A stretch of 64,000 bases of DNA from Bacillota bacterium (GTDB lineage: Bacteria; Bacillota; Clostridia; Lachnospirales; Lachnospiraceae): positions 1 to 64,000 of the forward strand of contig JAEZJV010000014.1 in assembly GCA_023415635.1 (NCBI GenBank), read 5' to 3'. Each line of letters begins with the position of its first letter. Within the stretch, counting starts at the first letter, position 1. The notes under the pieces were generated by a model. The model saw only the letters and a list, made by a program, of their open reading frames with translations. It made no database searches and was not told where the DNA came from. Positions 7,653 to 16,249 of this stretch are shown here, one piece after another. Both the position numbers and the translations under genes were made by a program.

Positions 7653-8723
7653 ATGAAGAATAATAATATGTCATATGACTATAATGAAATTGTACCTTAT
7701 CTGCTTCACTGGTTTGATTATAATGCAAGAATTCTACCTTGGAGAGAGAGGCCTAAGCCGTATTATGTCTGGATTTCAGAGATTATGCTGCAGCAGACAA
7801 GAGTAGAAGCCGTCAAGGGATACTTTGACCGCTTTATCACAGCCATACCTGATATCAAATCTCTGGCGGAAGCAGAGGAAGACATATTATTAAAGCTATG
7901 GGAGGGTCTGGGCTATTATAACCGTGTCAGAAATCTACAGAAGGCGGCAAAGTTGCTTCAGGAGCAGTACAGTGGCGAGATACCTGCAAGCTATAAGAAG
8001 CTGCTCCTGCTTCCTGGTGTGGGAGAGTATACTGCTGGTGCGATTGCTTCCATTGCCTTTGGACTGCCAGTCCCGGCGGTTGATGGTAATGTACTGCGTG
8101 TGATGATGCGAATCTCGGGAAGCTTTGATGATATCACGAAGGTATCGGTAAAAAAAACTCTTTGGAAGGATATCAATTCAATTATTCCAAAGGATCGCCC
8201 AGGTGATTTTAACCAGTCCCTTATGGAGCTAGGAGCAACTGTATGCTTACCAAATGGAAAACCACTATGTAAGCAATGTCCGGTTATGCATTTGTGTAAA
8301 GCATTTCATGAAGATTTGATCCTCCAGCTTCCTGTCAAATCGGCGAGGAAAGAGCGTAGGAGAGAAGAGCGGACAATTATTCTAATGGAATTCGAGGGGA
8401 AATATGCAATTCGTAAGCGTCAGGAAAAGGGATTGTTATCAGGGCTTTGGGAGCTGCCCGGGTTGGAAGTAAAGCTATCTCTCAAGGAGTTTAGGGAATA
8501 TCTTGAATCACAGGGGATTCATATCAAAGATATTCTTTCAATAGGAGAAGCAAAGCATATCTTTACTCATGTAGAATGGCATATGATCGGTTATCGTTTG
8601 CTTCTTTCAAGTTTGCCGGAAGGCTATAGTATAGCCAATGATATCAAATGGGCAGATCATCAGGAAATTCGTGAAAGGTACAGTATACCGAATGCTTTTT
8701 CAGCCTTTACAAGGTATATATAA
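7653..8723 (+). CDS. mutY: A/G-specific adenine DNA glycosylase
   Basis: 356 residues. MutY removes adenine mispaired with 8-oxoguanine. The catalytic half (about 1-220) shows ISEIMLQQTRVEAV, the helix-hairpin-helix LLLPGVGEYTAGAIASIAFG, and the catalytic Asp in VPAVDGNVLRV. The 4Fe-4S loop follows with Cys spacing C-X7-C-X2-C-X5-C (CLPNGKPLCKQCPVMHLC), one residue longer than in E. coli. Residues about 235-356 form the MutT-like C-terminal domain that recognises 8-oxoG, with GLLSGLWELPG. The start is preceded by GTGAGGAGCAAGAG. It stands alone between divergent and downstream genes of unrelated function. Confidence 0.95.
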   Translation: MKNNNMSYDYNEIVPYLLHWFDYNARILPWRERPKPYYVWISEIMLQQTRVEAVKGYFDRFITAIPDIKSLAEAEEDILLKLWEGLGYYNRVRNLQKAAKLLQEQYSGEIPASYKKLLLLPGVGEYTAGAIASIAFGLPVPAVDGNVLRVMMRISGSFDDITKVSVKKTLWKDINSIIPKDRPGDFNQSLMELGATVCLPNGKPLCKQCPVMHLCKAFHEDLILQLPVKSARKERRREERTIILMEFEGKYAIRKRQEKGLLSGLWELPGLEVKLSLKEFREYLESQGIHIKDILSIGEAKHIFTHVEWHMIGYRLLLSSLPEGYSIANDIKWADHQEIRERYSIPNAFSAFTRYI

Positions 8724-8756
8724 ATGGAAGAAATTCATTGTAATTTGAAATAATTA

Positions 8757-8784
8757 TTGTAAATAAGGACAAATGTGCTATGAT
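8757..8784 (+). promoter_or_regulatory. Sigma-A-type promoter of the SH3 lipoprotein gene
   Basis: TTGTAA (8757-8762), 16-bp spacer, TATGAT (8779-8784), about 40 bp ahead of the ribosome binding site. Confidence 0.5.
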
Positions 8785-8822
8785 TATAAAGGAATTCATT
8801 GATAACAATTGGAGTGTGGACT

Positions 8823-9389
8823 ATGAAGAAAAACTTAATTTTTATATTAGTAACAGTGCTGATATTATTCGCGGGATGCGGAAAAGATGAGAAGATGACG
8901 AACTTTATTCCGACACAGGCACCTGCAGAAGATAGTGAGGATACAGATGCAACAGAGGCTGCAGAAGATACGGAAGATAAGGGTGTAACGACAGAAGCAG
9001 GTGGAGAAGCTTCAGATATAGCTATGCCTTCTGATGATGAGACTGCAGCATCAATACCAAAAGAGATTCATGTAGGACAGACTACAACCAAGTATGTGAA
9101 GCTGGATGAATATGATGCGGTTCTGAATGTACGTGCGACACCCAGTAAAAACGGTGAATTAGTAGGCTTTCTTGTACATACAGAAAAAGTACAGGTGATA
9201 GAGATAAAGGATGGTTGGGCAAGTATAAAATATAACGACGGAATATGTTATGTCAGTTCGGATTTCTTAGTTGACGAACGTCCGGATTATATTGATCCGC
9301 CAACTAAGGCACCGACGCCGACGAAAGCGCCGACACCTAAACCGGCAAATGGGACTACAGATCAACAGTCAACTCCGCCTGAGATATAA
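8823..9389 (+). CDS. SH3-domain lipoprotein
   Basis: 188 residues from the ATG after GGAGTGTGGACT. The N-terminus MKKNLIFILVTVLILFAGC is a lipoprotein signal peptide with lipobox LFAG-C, so the mature protein should be lipid-anchored outside the membrane. An acidic Thr/Glu/Asp-rich linker (about 25-75) leads to a bacterial SH3 domain (about 85-150, with LNVRATPSKNGELVGFL and WASIKYNDGICYVSSDFL), which normally binds peptidoglycan. The C-terminus is a Pro/Thr/Lys repeat (KAPTPTKAPTPKP). It is likely a cell-wall-associated structural or sensory protein of unknown specific role. It converges on the LysR gene with a 16-bp gap. Confidence 0.85.
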   Translation: MKKNLIFILVTVLILFAGCGKDEKMTNFIPTQAPAEDSEDTDATEAAEDTEDKGVTTEAGGEASDIAMPSDDETAASIPKEIHVGQTTTKYVKLDEYDAVLNVRATPSKNGELVGFLVHTEKVQVIEIKDGWASIKYNDGICYVSSDFLVDERPDYIDPPTKAPTPTKAPTPKPANGTTDQQSTPPEI

Positions 9390-9405
9390 AGTACAAATGA
9401 AAGGA

Positions 9406-10293
9406 TTATTTCAGTGTTGTGATATAATTCATGAATTTTTGTAGGGAATCAGAGAGGAAGGCATTCTTTGAATAGGAAAAGCCGACCTCTCTTTTATTAA
9501 CCGGAATTTTCAAAGGTATTTGGACTAGTGTACCCTCTTCGAGCTCCTTCTGCACAAATTCCTTAATTACACAGGCGACACCAAGGCTGGTTTTTGCGAA
9601 TTCAATGAGCAGGTCCATGTTGCTTATCTCCAGGATATGCTTTGGTTCGATGGAATTACTCTTGAAGTAATCCTCAATGTATTTTCGGGATACATTCTCC
9701 TCATCCAGAAGCATGATATTTGCGGAGGAAAAAATATCTGTAGAATTATCTCTAAGCTTTAGATTATCCAGATAGGAGCTGGTAGCTACAAAGATATCCT
9801 CGATTTGACCGAGAGAACAGAAGGTGAAGGCATCACTGGCAGGCTTAGCCACAAGCCCAACATCCAGGGAATTGTTCTCTAAAAGCTTCAATGTATAGGA
9901 GGAGGATTGATTGTCGATTGTAATCTTGATATGAGGATTCTCCTTTACGAAACCATTCAGATAGGGAAGAAGTAGATACTTGCATAACGTAGTACTGGCA
10001 CCGATACGAATATGTCCAATTCCAAGACTATGGATTTGTCTTAAATTCTCCTCAGCGCGCTGCAAAGTATCAAAAGCACTTTTTGTATAATCATAAAGAA
10101 GCTTTCCCTCATCTGTCAGCTTTACACCACGAGAACTACGGATGAAGAGGGTAACGGCAAGATTGTCCTCCAAATTCTGAATAGATTTACTAACAGCAGG
10201 CTGGCTGATGTATAGCTGCTTGGCAGCCCGGGAAATGTTACCTGCCTCAGCCACGCAATTAAAAATGTAATATAAGGATAGATTTTGCTCCAT
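9406..10293 (-). CDS. LysR-family transcriptional regulator, probably of the leu genes
   Basis: 295 residues. The N-terminal winged helix (about 1-60) includes NISRAAKQLYISQPAVSKSIQNLE, and the remainder is a substrate-binding-protein-like effector domain (GHIRIGASTTLCKYLLLP near residue 90). It is divergent from leuB with about 186 bp between start codons. That space contains a perfect 15-bp palindrome with the T-N11-A pattern of LysR sites, so I infer that it controls leuBCD and itself, plausibly in response to a leucine-pathway intermediate. The ligand is not visible in the sequence. Confidence 0.88.
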   Translation of the reverse strand: MEQNLSLYYIFNCVAEAGNISRAAKQLYISQPAVSKSIQNLEDNLAVTLFIRSSRGVKLTDEGKLLYDYTKSAFDTLQRAEENLRQIHSLGIGHIRIGASTTLCKYLLLPYLNGFVKENPHIKITIDNQSSSYTLKLLENNSLDVGLVAKPASDAFTFCSLGQIEDIFVATSSYLDNLKLRDNSTDIFSSANIMLLDEENVSRKYIEDYFKSNSIEPKHILEISNMDLLIEFAKTSLGVACVIKEFVQKELEEGTLVQIPLKIPVNKREVGFSYSKNAFLSDSLQKFMNYITTLK

Positions 10294-10345
10294 TGCAATT
10301 CCTCCTTTACTAAATAGCTTGATATATTGGTAGCAATTTCAGATT

Positions 10346-10360
10346 ATAACTTTAAGTTAT
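10346..10360. promoter_or_regulatory. Candidate LysR operator (T-N11-A) between the regulator and leuB
   Basis: ATAACTTTAAGTTAT is a perfect palindrome with 7-bp arms around one T, and carries T-N11-A. It lies 24 bp upstream of the -35 box of the leuB promoter, the normal place for a LysR activator site. Confidence 0.6.
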
Positions 10361-10383
10361 AGATGGTATTATTAATATGTATT

Positions 10384-10411
10384 TTGATTATAACAGACAC
10401 TATGCTAAAAT
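10384..10411 (+). promoter_or_regulatory. Probable leuBCD promoter
   Basis: TTGATT (10384-10389), 16-bp spacer, TAAAAT (10406-10411). The weak -35 and short spacer fit an activator-dependent promoter. Confidence 0.5.
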
Positions 10412-10479
10412 AGCAATAAGAAAATAATAGGCAGGTCATGCGCCGCTTATTAATAATTTCAGAGGGAGTGTATATTCAC

Positions 10480-11562
10480 ATGAATTACAATATTGCTGTC
10501 ATCCCGGGAGATGGTATCGGACCGGAGATTATTTCGGAAGCGAAGAAGGTGCTTGACCGGATTGGGAAGAGATATGGACATGAGTTCAACTATACGGAGG
10601 TGCTCATGGGCGGAGTTTCTATCGATGCTTATGGAGTCCCTCTGACAGAGGAGGCTCTTGAGGCTGCTAAGAACAGTGATTCCGTACTGCTTGGAGCTGT
10701 AGGAGGTAATGTAGGACAGTCCAACTGGTACAGCCTGCCACCACATCTTAGACCGGAGGCTGGTTTACTTGCAATCAGGAAAAGACTTAAACTTTTTGCC
10801 AATATCCGCCCGGCTATTCTATTCGAAGAGCTAAAGGGAGCCTGTCCGCTAAAGGATGAGGTAATTGGAGACGGTTTTGATTTTGTCGTAATGCGTGAAC
10901 TTACTGGAGGCCTTTATTTCGGTGACCGTCATACAGTAGAGGAAAACGGAGTCAGGAAAGCAACCGATACGCTCGTATACGATGAGAATGAGATCAGAAG
11001 GATAGCTAAATGGGCTTTTGAAATCGCCATGAAGAGAAATAAGAAGGTTTGCAGTGTTGATAAGGCAAATGTACTGGATTCCTCCAGATTGTGGAGACAG
11101 GTTACGAGGGAGGTTGCTAAGGATTATCCAGAGGTGGAGCTGAGCGATATGCTGGTGGATAATTGTGCAATGCAGCTGGTGAAGAATCCTAAACAGTTTG
11201 ATGTTATTCTGACTGAGAATATGTTCGGTGATATCCTATCGGATGAAGCGAGTATGATTACAGGCTCAATCGGAATGCTGGCTTCTGCCAGTCTTGGAGA
11301 TACAAAGCTTGGTCTTTATGAACCCAGCCATGGTTCAGCACCGGATATTGCGGGACAGAATAAAGCGAATCCGATTGCTACCATTCTCTCGGCAGCAATG
11401 ATGCTTCGCTATTCCTTTGATCTAATCAAGGAGGCGGATAGTATTGAAGCAGCAGTGAAAGCAGTCCTGAAGAAGGGCTATAGAACCATCGATATTATGT
11501 CAGAGAACATGACCTTAGTTGGCACCAGAGAAATGGGAGATCTGATTGTCGAAGAGATATAA
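10480..11562 (+). CDS. leuB: 3-isopropylmalate dehydrogenase
   Basis: 360 residues from the ATG after AGAGGGAG; an upstream in-frame start at 10438 has no ribosome binding site. LeuB oxidises and decarboxylates 3-isopropylmalate to 2-oxoisocaproate with NAD+. The N-terminus IAVIPGDGIGPEI, the active-site MRELTGGLYFG (about residue 137), VDKANVLDSSRLW (about 191) with the catalytic Lys, and the Mg2+-binding NMFGDILSDEAS (about 246) are all present. It heads a leuB-leuC-leuD run. The gene for isopropylmalate synthase (leuA) is not in the window. Confidence 0.96.
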   Translation: MNYNIAVIPGDGIGPEIISEAKKVLDRIGKRYGHEFNYTEVLMGGVSIDAYGVPLTEEALEAAKNSDSVLLGAVGGNVGQSNWYSLPPHLRPEAGLLAIRKRLKLFANIRPAILFEELKGACPLKDEVIGDGFDFVVMRELTGGLYFGDRHTVEENGVRKATDTLVYDENEIRRIAKWAFEIAMKRNKKVCSVDKANVLDSSRLWRQVTREVAKDYPEVELSDMLVDNCAMQLVKNPKQFDVILTENMFGDILSDEASMITGSIGMLASASLGDTKLGLYEPSHGSAPDIAGQNKANPIATILSAAMMLRYSFDLIKEADSIEAAVKAVLKKGYRTIDIMSENMTLVGTREMGDLIVEEI

Positions 11563-11705
11563 GGTCGCTTTATCTTAAGGTTGAACTTGATGTGCTAAGG
11601 TATCCGGTACATAGTGTAGCCATTGGTTATGGATATAGCCAGGTGCTGGATTCATAACAATGAAATATAATCAGTATATATTTAAGTATGAAGGAGGAAC
11701 GAGCA

Positions 11706-12971
11706 ATGGGGATGACGATGACGCAGAAAATCTTAGCTGCACATGCCGGACTTAGTCAGGTGGTGGTAGGTCAGCTGATTGAGGCAGATTTAGATCTGGT
11801 GCTGGGTAATGATGTTACCGCTCCGGTGGCGATTCACGAGATGGAGAAAATGAAGATAGATAAGGTGTTCGATAAGGATAAGATTGCCTTGGTTCCCGAT
11901 CATTTTACACCGAATAAGGACATCAAATCCGCAGAGCATTGCAAATGCGTAAGGGAGTTTGCAATTAATCAGAACATCACTAATTATTTTGAAATCGGAG
12001 AAATGGGTATCGAGCATGCATTACTCCCTGAAAAAGGGCTTGTGGTTGCAGGGGATGCAGTAATTGGAGCAGATTCTCATACCTGTACCTATGGTGCTCT
12101 GGGAGCATTCTCAACCGGTGTAGGTAGTACGGATATGGCAGCAGGAATGGCAACAGGAAAGGCGTGGTTCAAGGTGCCTTCCGCTTTGAAATTTGTGTTG
12201 AAGGGAAAACCCTCCGGATGGGTCAGCGGAAAGGATGTCATCCTGCATATCATCGGCAAAATCGGAGTAGATGGTGCCTTATATAAATCCATGGAATTTG
12301 TTGGTGACGGTATTAAAAACCTAACGATGGATGACCGTTTTGCTATGGCGAACATGGCAATTGAAGCAGGTGCCAAGAATGGCATCTTTCCTGTCGACGA
12401 ACTGGCGGTTCAATATATGAAGGAGCACTCTGTGAGAGAATATCAGGTATATGAGGCAGATACGGATGCCGAATATGATGAGATATATGAGATTGATTTA
12501 TCGTCACTCAAGCCCACGGTAGCCTTTCCCCATCTTCCTGAGAATACCCGTACCATCGACGAGGTAGGTGAGGTTAAGATTGACCAGGTGGTGATCGGCT
12601 CCTGTACCAACGGAAGAATAGAGGATTTACGAATAGCTGCAAAAATTCTGGAGGGCAGAAGGGTTGCTAAGGGGATGCGTGTCATCGTATTTCCCGCAAC
12701 CCAGGCAATCTACCTTCAAGCGATGGAGGAGGGATTACTCGCTACCTTTATAAAGGCTGGGGCAGTTGTCAGCACGCCTACCTGCGGACCCTGCCTTGGT
12801 GGGCATATGGGCATCCTGGCAGCCGGAGAGCGTGCCGTAGCTACCACCAATCGTAATTTTGTCGGGCGTATGGGACATGTAGATTCAGAGGTATATCTGG
12901 CAAGTCCTGCGGTCGCGGCAGCAAGCGCAGTGACAGGAAAGCTATCCGGTCCTGCTGAGCTTGGATTATAA
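11706..12971 (+). CDS. leuC: 3-isopropylmalate dehydratase large subunit
   Basis: 421 residues, the length of the archaeal/Firmicutes-type LeuC. The start is the ATG immediately after AAGGAGGAACGAGCA; upstream in-frame codons overlap the ribosome binding site. Together with LeuD it isomerises 2-isopropylmalate to 3-isopropylmalate. The three 4Fe-4S ligands are seen in GSCTNGRIEDLR (about 299) and TPTCGPCLGGHMG (about 358 and 361). The gene follows leuB by 143 bp, a gap with no obvious terminator, and precedes leuD by 15 bp. Confidence 0.95.
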   Translation: MGMTMTQKILAAHAGLSQVVVGQLIEADLDLVLGNDVTAPVAIHEMEKMKIDKVFDKDKIALVPDHFTPNKDIKSAEHCKCVREFAINQNITNYFEIGEMGIEHALLPEKGLVVAGDAVIGADSHTCTYGALGAFSTGVGSTDMAAGMATGKAWFKVPSALKFVLKGKPSGWVSGKDVILHIIGKIGVDGALYKSMEFVGDGIKNLTMDDRFAMANMAIEAGAKNGIFPVDELAVQYMKEHSVREYQVYEADTDAEYDEIYEIDLSSLKPTVAFPHLPENTRTIDEVGEVKIDQVVIGSCTNGRIEDLRIAAKILEGRRVAKGMRVIVFPATQAIYLQAMEEGLLATFIKAGAVVSTPTCGPCLGGHMGILAAGERAVATTNRNFVGRMGHVDSEVYLASPAVAAASAVTGKLSGPAELGL

Positions 12972-12986
12972 GGAGGGAAGAAAGTT

Positions 12987-13472
12987 ATGAAGGCATTAGG
13001 AACAGTACACAAATATGGTGATAATGTAGATACCGATGTAATCATCCCGGCACGTTATTTGAATTCCTCCGATCCAAAGGAGTTGGCGACTAAGTGTATG
13101 ATTGATATTGATAAGGATTTTGTGAACAGAGTAAAGCCTGGCGACATCATGGTTGCCAATAAGAATTTCGGTTGCGGTTCCTCCCGAGAGCATGCGCCGA
13201 TAGCTATCAAGGCAGCAGGTATCAGTTGTGTCATTGCTGAGACCTTTGCAAGAATATTCTATCGCAATGCGATTAACATTGGATTACCGATCATCGAATG
13301 TCCGCAGGCCGCCAAGGAGATTGAGGCTGGGGATCAGGTGGAGATTGATTTTGACAGCGGCATGATCTACGATATGACCAAGGGAACCCAATACCAGGGA
13401 CAGGCATTTCCTGAATTTATGCAGAAGATCATTAAAGCAGAGGGTTTGATAAATTACATTAATAATAAGTAG
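12987..13472 (+). CDS. leuD: 3-isopropylmalate dehydratase small subunit
   Basis: 161 residues. It is the swivelling small subunit that forms the heterodimer with LeuC. YGDNVDTDVIIPARYL at the N-terminus and the substrate-recognition loop FGCGSSREHAP (about residues 60-70) are diagnostic. The ribosome binding site AAGGAGGGAAGAAAGTT lies in the short gap after leuC, so the two are translated from one message. The short (about 160-residue) form matches the short LeuC partner. Confidence 0.95.
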   Translation: MKALGTVHKYGDNVDTDVIIPARYLNSSDPKELATKCMIDIDKDFVNRVKPGDIMVANKNFGCGSSREHAPIAIKAAGISCVIAETFARIFYRNAINIGLPIIECPQAAKEIEAGDQVEIDFDSGMIYDMTKGTQYQGQAFPEFMQKIIKAEGLINYINNK

Positions 13473-13668
13473 AATAAAAAGTATATGCGGATACCAGCAA
13501 TCTATAATCCGGATATCTTGGATTTTGAGAATAATATCACCTTTCATGGTTACAAAGCTGTTCCTGAATAATTGGGAACAAATACTGCTTAGATTGTCGG
13601 ATCTGTAACATTGACCATGCAACCTACATACTGTGAAATAGAACTTCTTATAGGTGATGGTATTTTCT

Positions 13669-14715
13669 ATGAATGGTACGATACAATATACAATCAGGCC
13701 GTATGATACAATATGGATGCTTGCCCAGGTATTTAATACAACTGTGGATTCGATTTTGGATTTAAATCCGGGAATCGAACCCCGCAATCTGATGATCGGG
13801 CAGGTCATAACCATCCGACCTGGGTATCAGTATTACCCTTCCTATTCAAATGCACCGGCCGGATCTGAATTCTCAACACCCAATATGAGGACTATGCCGG
13901 GAACAGGAACGACAATGCCTGCTACACCTGGTATGCCGACTATGCCGGGAACAGGAACGACAATGCCTGCTACACCTGGTATGCCGACCATGCCGGGAAC
14001 AGGAGCAACAATGCCTGCAACGCCAGGTATGCCGACTATGCCGGGTAGGGGTACAGCTGGCTCAACCATGCCGAGCAGGGGTATGAATGATCGGACTATG
14101 CCGGGATCAGGCATGAATGATCAGAACAGGATGTATTATGATAGGATGAATCGTGAAATGATGGATCACGATATGCAGGATTTGTGCGGCAATATGATGG
14201 ATTTAATAATTCAATTCCGACAGCTATGGATGGAACATTCTGTATGGACGGCATTCACAATCCTTTCCTTAGTTCAAAATCTTCCTGAAGCCGAGGTATA
14301 TACACAGAGACTTCTTCGTAATCCGACTGATTTTGCAGCTGCACTAGAACCTTTCTATGGTGAAGAAGCTGCTCAAAGATTTGGCCAGCTTCTGAGCGAG
14401 CATCTAAAGATTGCCGCTGAGATTGTCAAAACTGCTTTAGCAGGTGATAATAATGCAATGACGGATGCAGATAGAAGATGGCATGAAAATGCAAATGAGA
14501 TAGCCATGCTGCTCGCTTCTTTAAATTCTATGTGGAGTGAAGAGGACTGGATGGCAATGATGTATGAGCATCTGGATAATGTGAGCGCATTTGCAGAAAC
14601 ATTGATAGCTGGTGATTATCAAGGCAGTGTTAACGCCTACGATCAGATGCTTGCCCAGGTTCTTGAGATGGGAGACATGATGGCTGAAGGTATTGCCATG
14701 CAATTTCCTGATTAA
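13669..14715 (+). CDS. LysM protein with MPGTGTTMPATPGMPT repeats and helical C-terminal domain
   Basis: About 348 residues from the ATG that follows TAGGTGATGG; GTG and ATG codons 12-15 bp upstream are alternatives. Residues about 5-50 form one LysM domain (YTIRPYDTIWMLAQVFNTT, then LMIGQVITIRPG), which binds peptidoglycan or other N-acetylglucosamine polymers. Residues about 75-125 are three tandem 16-residue units encoded by 48-bp DNA repeats. The C-terminal 200 residues are Met- and Trp-rich helices (LWMEHSVWTAFTILSL, WHENANEIAMLLASLN, ending MQFPD) of a kind found in small Firmicutes proteins of unknown function. No signal peptide is present, so a spore-coat or cortex location is possible but unproven. 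Confidence 0.75.
   Translation: MNGTIQYTIRPYDTIWMLAQVFNTTVDSILDLNPGIEPRNLMIGQVITIRPGYQYYPSYSNAPAGSEFSTPNMRTMPGTGTTMPATPGMPTMPGTGTTMPATPGMPTMPGTGATMPATPGMPTMPGRGTAGSTMPSRGMNDRTMPGSGMNDQNRMYYDRMNREMMDHDMQDLCGNMMDLIIQFRQLWMEHSVWTAFTILSLVQNLPEAEVYTQRLLRNPTDFAAALEPFYGEEAAQRFGQLLSEHLKIAAEIVKTALAGDNNAMTDADRRWHENANEIAMLLASLNSMWSEEDWMAMMYEHLDNVSAFAETLIAGDYQGSVNAYDQMLAQVLEMGDMMAEGIAMQFPD
13894..14037 (+). repeat. Three 48-bp tandem repeats inside the LysM gene
   Basis: Three units start at 13894, 13942 and 13990, each encoding a 16-residue unit that begins MPGTG, and a partial fourth unit begins at 14038. Copies 1 and 2 are identical and copy 3 differs at a few bases, including Thr to Ala in the MPGTGA version. 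The phase is kept, so copy number can change without frameshift. Confidence 0.9.
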
Positions 14716-14835
14716 TTTAAATTGATTGCTGATGAATTTTTTATATTTCTACTGCAAACAATAACATCGTAACAGGATAGCACTGGATATTAAGTGCAGA
14801 CATCTTAGTTTATGATTATGTTTGGAGGAGAAACT

Positions 14836-15018
14836 ATGGCTATCAGAAAGATGGATAAACCCAACGAGGGAATTAAATGTATTGTTAATACCTGCGAGTA
14901 TTATATGAACGGTGATCACTGTGCTGCTGAGCAGATACAGGTTGAGCCAAGAAATGCAAAGGGATCAGATGAAACTGATTGCGCTACTTTTGCTCCCAAG
15001 AACTCAAGCTATAGATAA
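14836..15018 (+). CDS. DUF1540 family small cysteine protein
   Basis: 60 residues from the ATG after TTTGGAGGAGAAACT. It has the four spaced cysteines of DUF1540: CIVNTCEYY near the start, then DHCAAEQIQV and DETDCATF. Members are small, probably metal-binding proteins common in spore-forming Clostridia; their role is not established. It is a single-gene unit followed by a long palindrome that may end its transcript. Confidence 0.85.
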   Translation: MAIRKMDKPNEGIKCIVNTCEYYMNGDHCAAEQIQVEPRNAKGSDETDCATFAPKNSSYR

Positions 15019-15030
15019 TATCTTAACTAA

Positions 15031-15131
15031 AAACAGGGTGGACCGTTGATATGCTCCCCTTGTGGTAGACAGTTTAAATAATAAAAACTGTTTAACATAA
15101 GGAGGAGCATATCAGTGGAGTCACCCTGTTT
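15031..15131. repeat. 101-bp imperfect palindrome, possible bidirectional terminator or MITE
   Basis: Outer arms AAACAGGGTG (15031-15040) and CACCCTGTTT (15122-15131), middle arms TGATATGCTCC and GGAGCATATCA (11 bp, perfect), then CCTT/AAGG, and an inner stem ACAGTTT/AAACTGT. It sits between convergent genes, where a terminator is expected, but it is several times longer than a normal one and has no strong T tract of its own. Confidence 0.7.
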
Positions 15132-15154
15132 CAGTTTATATCACTAATATACTC

Positions 15155-16219
15155 TTAAGCTTTAAAAAGATGTATGGTTCCATCATTATTCATCTTAACA
15201 AGGATGGTGGCGATAATCGGGAGCAGCATCAATCCGAGGACTCCCATCAGTTGTACACCCACATACATCAGAATTAGAGTTACCAGAGGATGAAGTCCGA
15301 TCTGCTGACCGACTATCTTAGGTTCAATGGTCTGCCGTACAGCTGTAATGATGATATATAATATAAGGATTCCGAAACCTACCTTAGTATTGCCTATAAT
15401 GAATGCAATGATTGCCCACGGAATTAAGACAGCTCCTGTTCCAAGGATTGGCATGACATCAACAATAGCGACCAGCAAGCCGAACAGGAAGGGATTCGGT
15501 ATCCCGATAATCCAAAAACCGATGGATAATTCAATAAAGGTAATGGATATGATTGCGGAATAGGCTTTAATAAATTTGCCAAGAGATCCTAAAACATTAT
15601 CCTTTAAACGTAAAATTATATCTCTGCGTTCACCCTTAAACTGTATTACAACAAAGCGGGTGATACGCTTATAATCGGTTGTAAAGAAAAAGGAAGATAC
15701 TATGGTAAATATCAGCTTTATTAACAGCGTAGGCAATTGGGTGGCAGTTCTTGTTATTGTTCCGACTACAGTAGAGGAAGCATTGGTCAGGAAGCTGAAA
15801 ATCGAACGGCTGATTTCCTCAAGAAATCCCTGTAAATAATCCTCTAAACCGGGAAAGCGATCCATCAACTCAAGAATTAATTCTTCAACTGCAGGTCTGA
15901 TTGTAGTTTCATACATATCTGGTAGACTGTAGAATAAATCCGTAATAAAATTGAATATCTTATATCCCATCATACTTGCCAGATATCCTATCAATCCATA
16001 GAAGACAATCAAGGTGATGAGAGCTACGATAAGCCTTGGAATATGAGTTTTTGCAGAAATAAAGTCAATGGGCTTACGAAAAATAACCGCTATTACCATA
16101 CCAATAACAAATGGCATTAATAAAGGTAATACATATTTAATTCCAACATAAACAAGTAATAGGATAATCAGAATATAGATTACAAGGATTATAAATGCCT
16201 TCTGTCTGTTTTGATTCAT
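15155..16219 (-). CDS. AI-2E family transporter (membrane permease)
   Basis: 354 residues with about eight hydrophobic helices: two close pairs at the N-terminus (FIILVIYILIILLLVYVGIK, LLMPFVIGMVIAVIF), a central amphipathic region (about 95-145), and a C-terminal set with FLFGLLVAIVDVMPILGTGAVLIPWAII, the most conserved part of the AI-2E/PF01594 family. Members are passive or ion-driven exporters; despite the name, autoinducer-2 export is shown for few of them. It is the last gene on the minus strand after the repeat block, with a possible ribosome binding site GGAAAGGCAGGAC. Substrate unknown. Confidence 0.88.
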   Translation of the reverse strand: MNQNRQKAFIILVIYILIILLLVYVGIKYVLPLLMPFVIGMVIAVIFRKPIDFISAKTHIPRLIVALITLIVFYGLIGYLASMMGYKIFNFITDLFYSLPDMYETTIRPAVEELILELMDRFPGLEDYLQGFLEEISRSIFSFLTNASSTVVGTITRTATQLPTLLIKLIFTIVSSFFFTTDYKRITRFVVIQFKGERRDIILRLKDNVLGSLGKFIKAYSAIISITFIELSIGFWIIGIPNPFLFGLLVAIVDVMPILGTGAVLIPWAIIAFIIGNTKVGFGILILYIIITAVRQTIEPKIVGQQIGLHPLVTLILMYVGVQLMGVLGLMLLPIIATILVKMNNDGTIHLFKA

Positions 16220-16249
16220 ATGTCCTGCCTTTCCGGTAGCGGGTTATAA

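Noticed and set aside
13894..14037. CRISPR-like or intergenic repeat
   Set aside because: The 48-bp units lie inside an intact gene and encode an in-frame 16-residue protein repeat.
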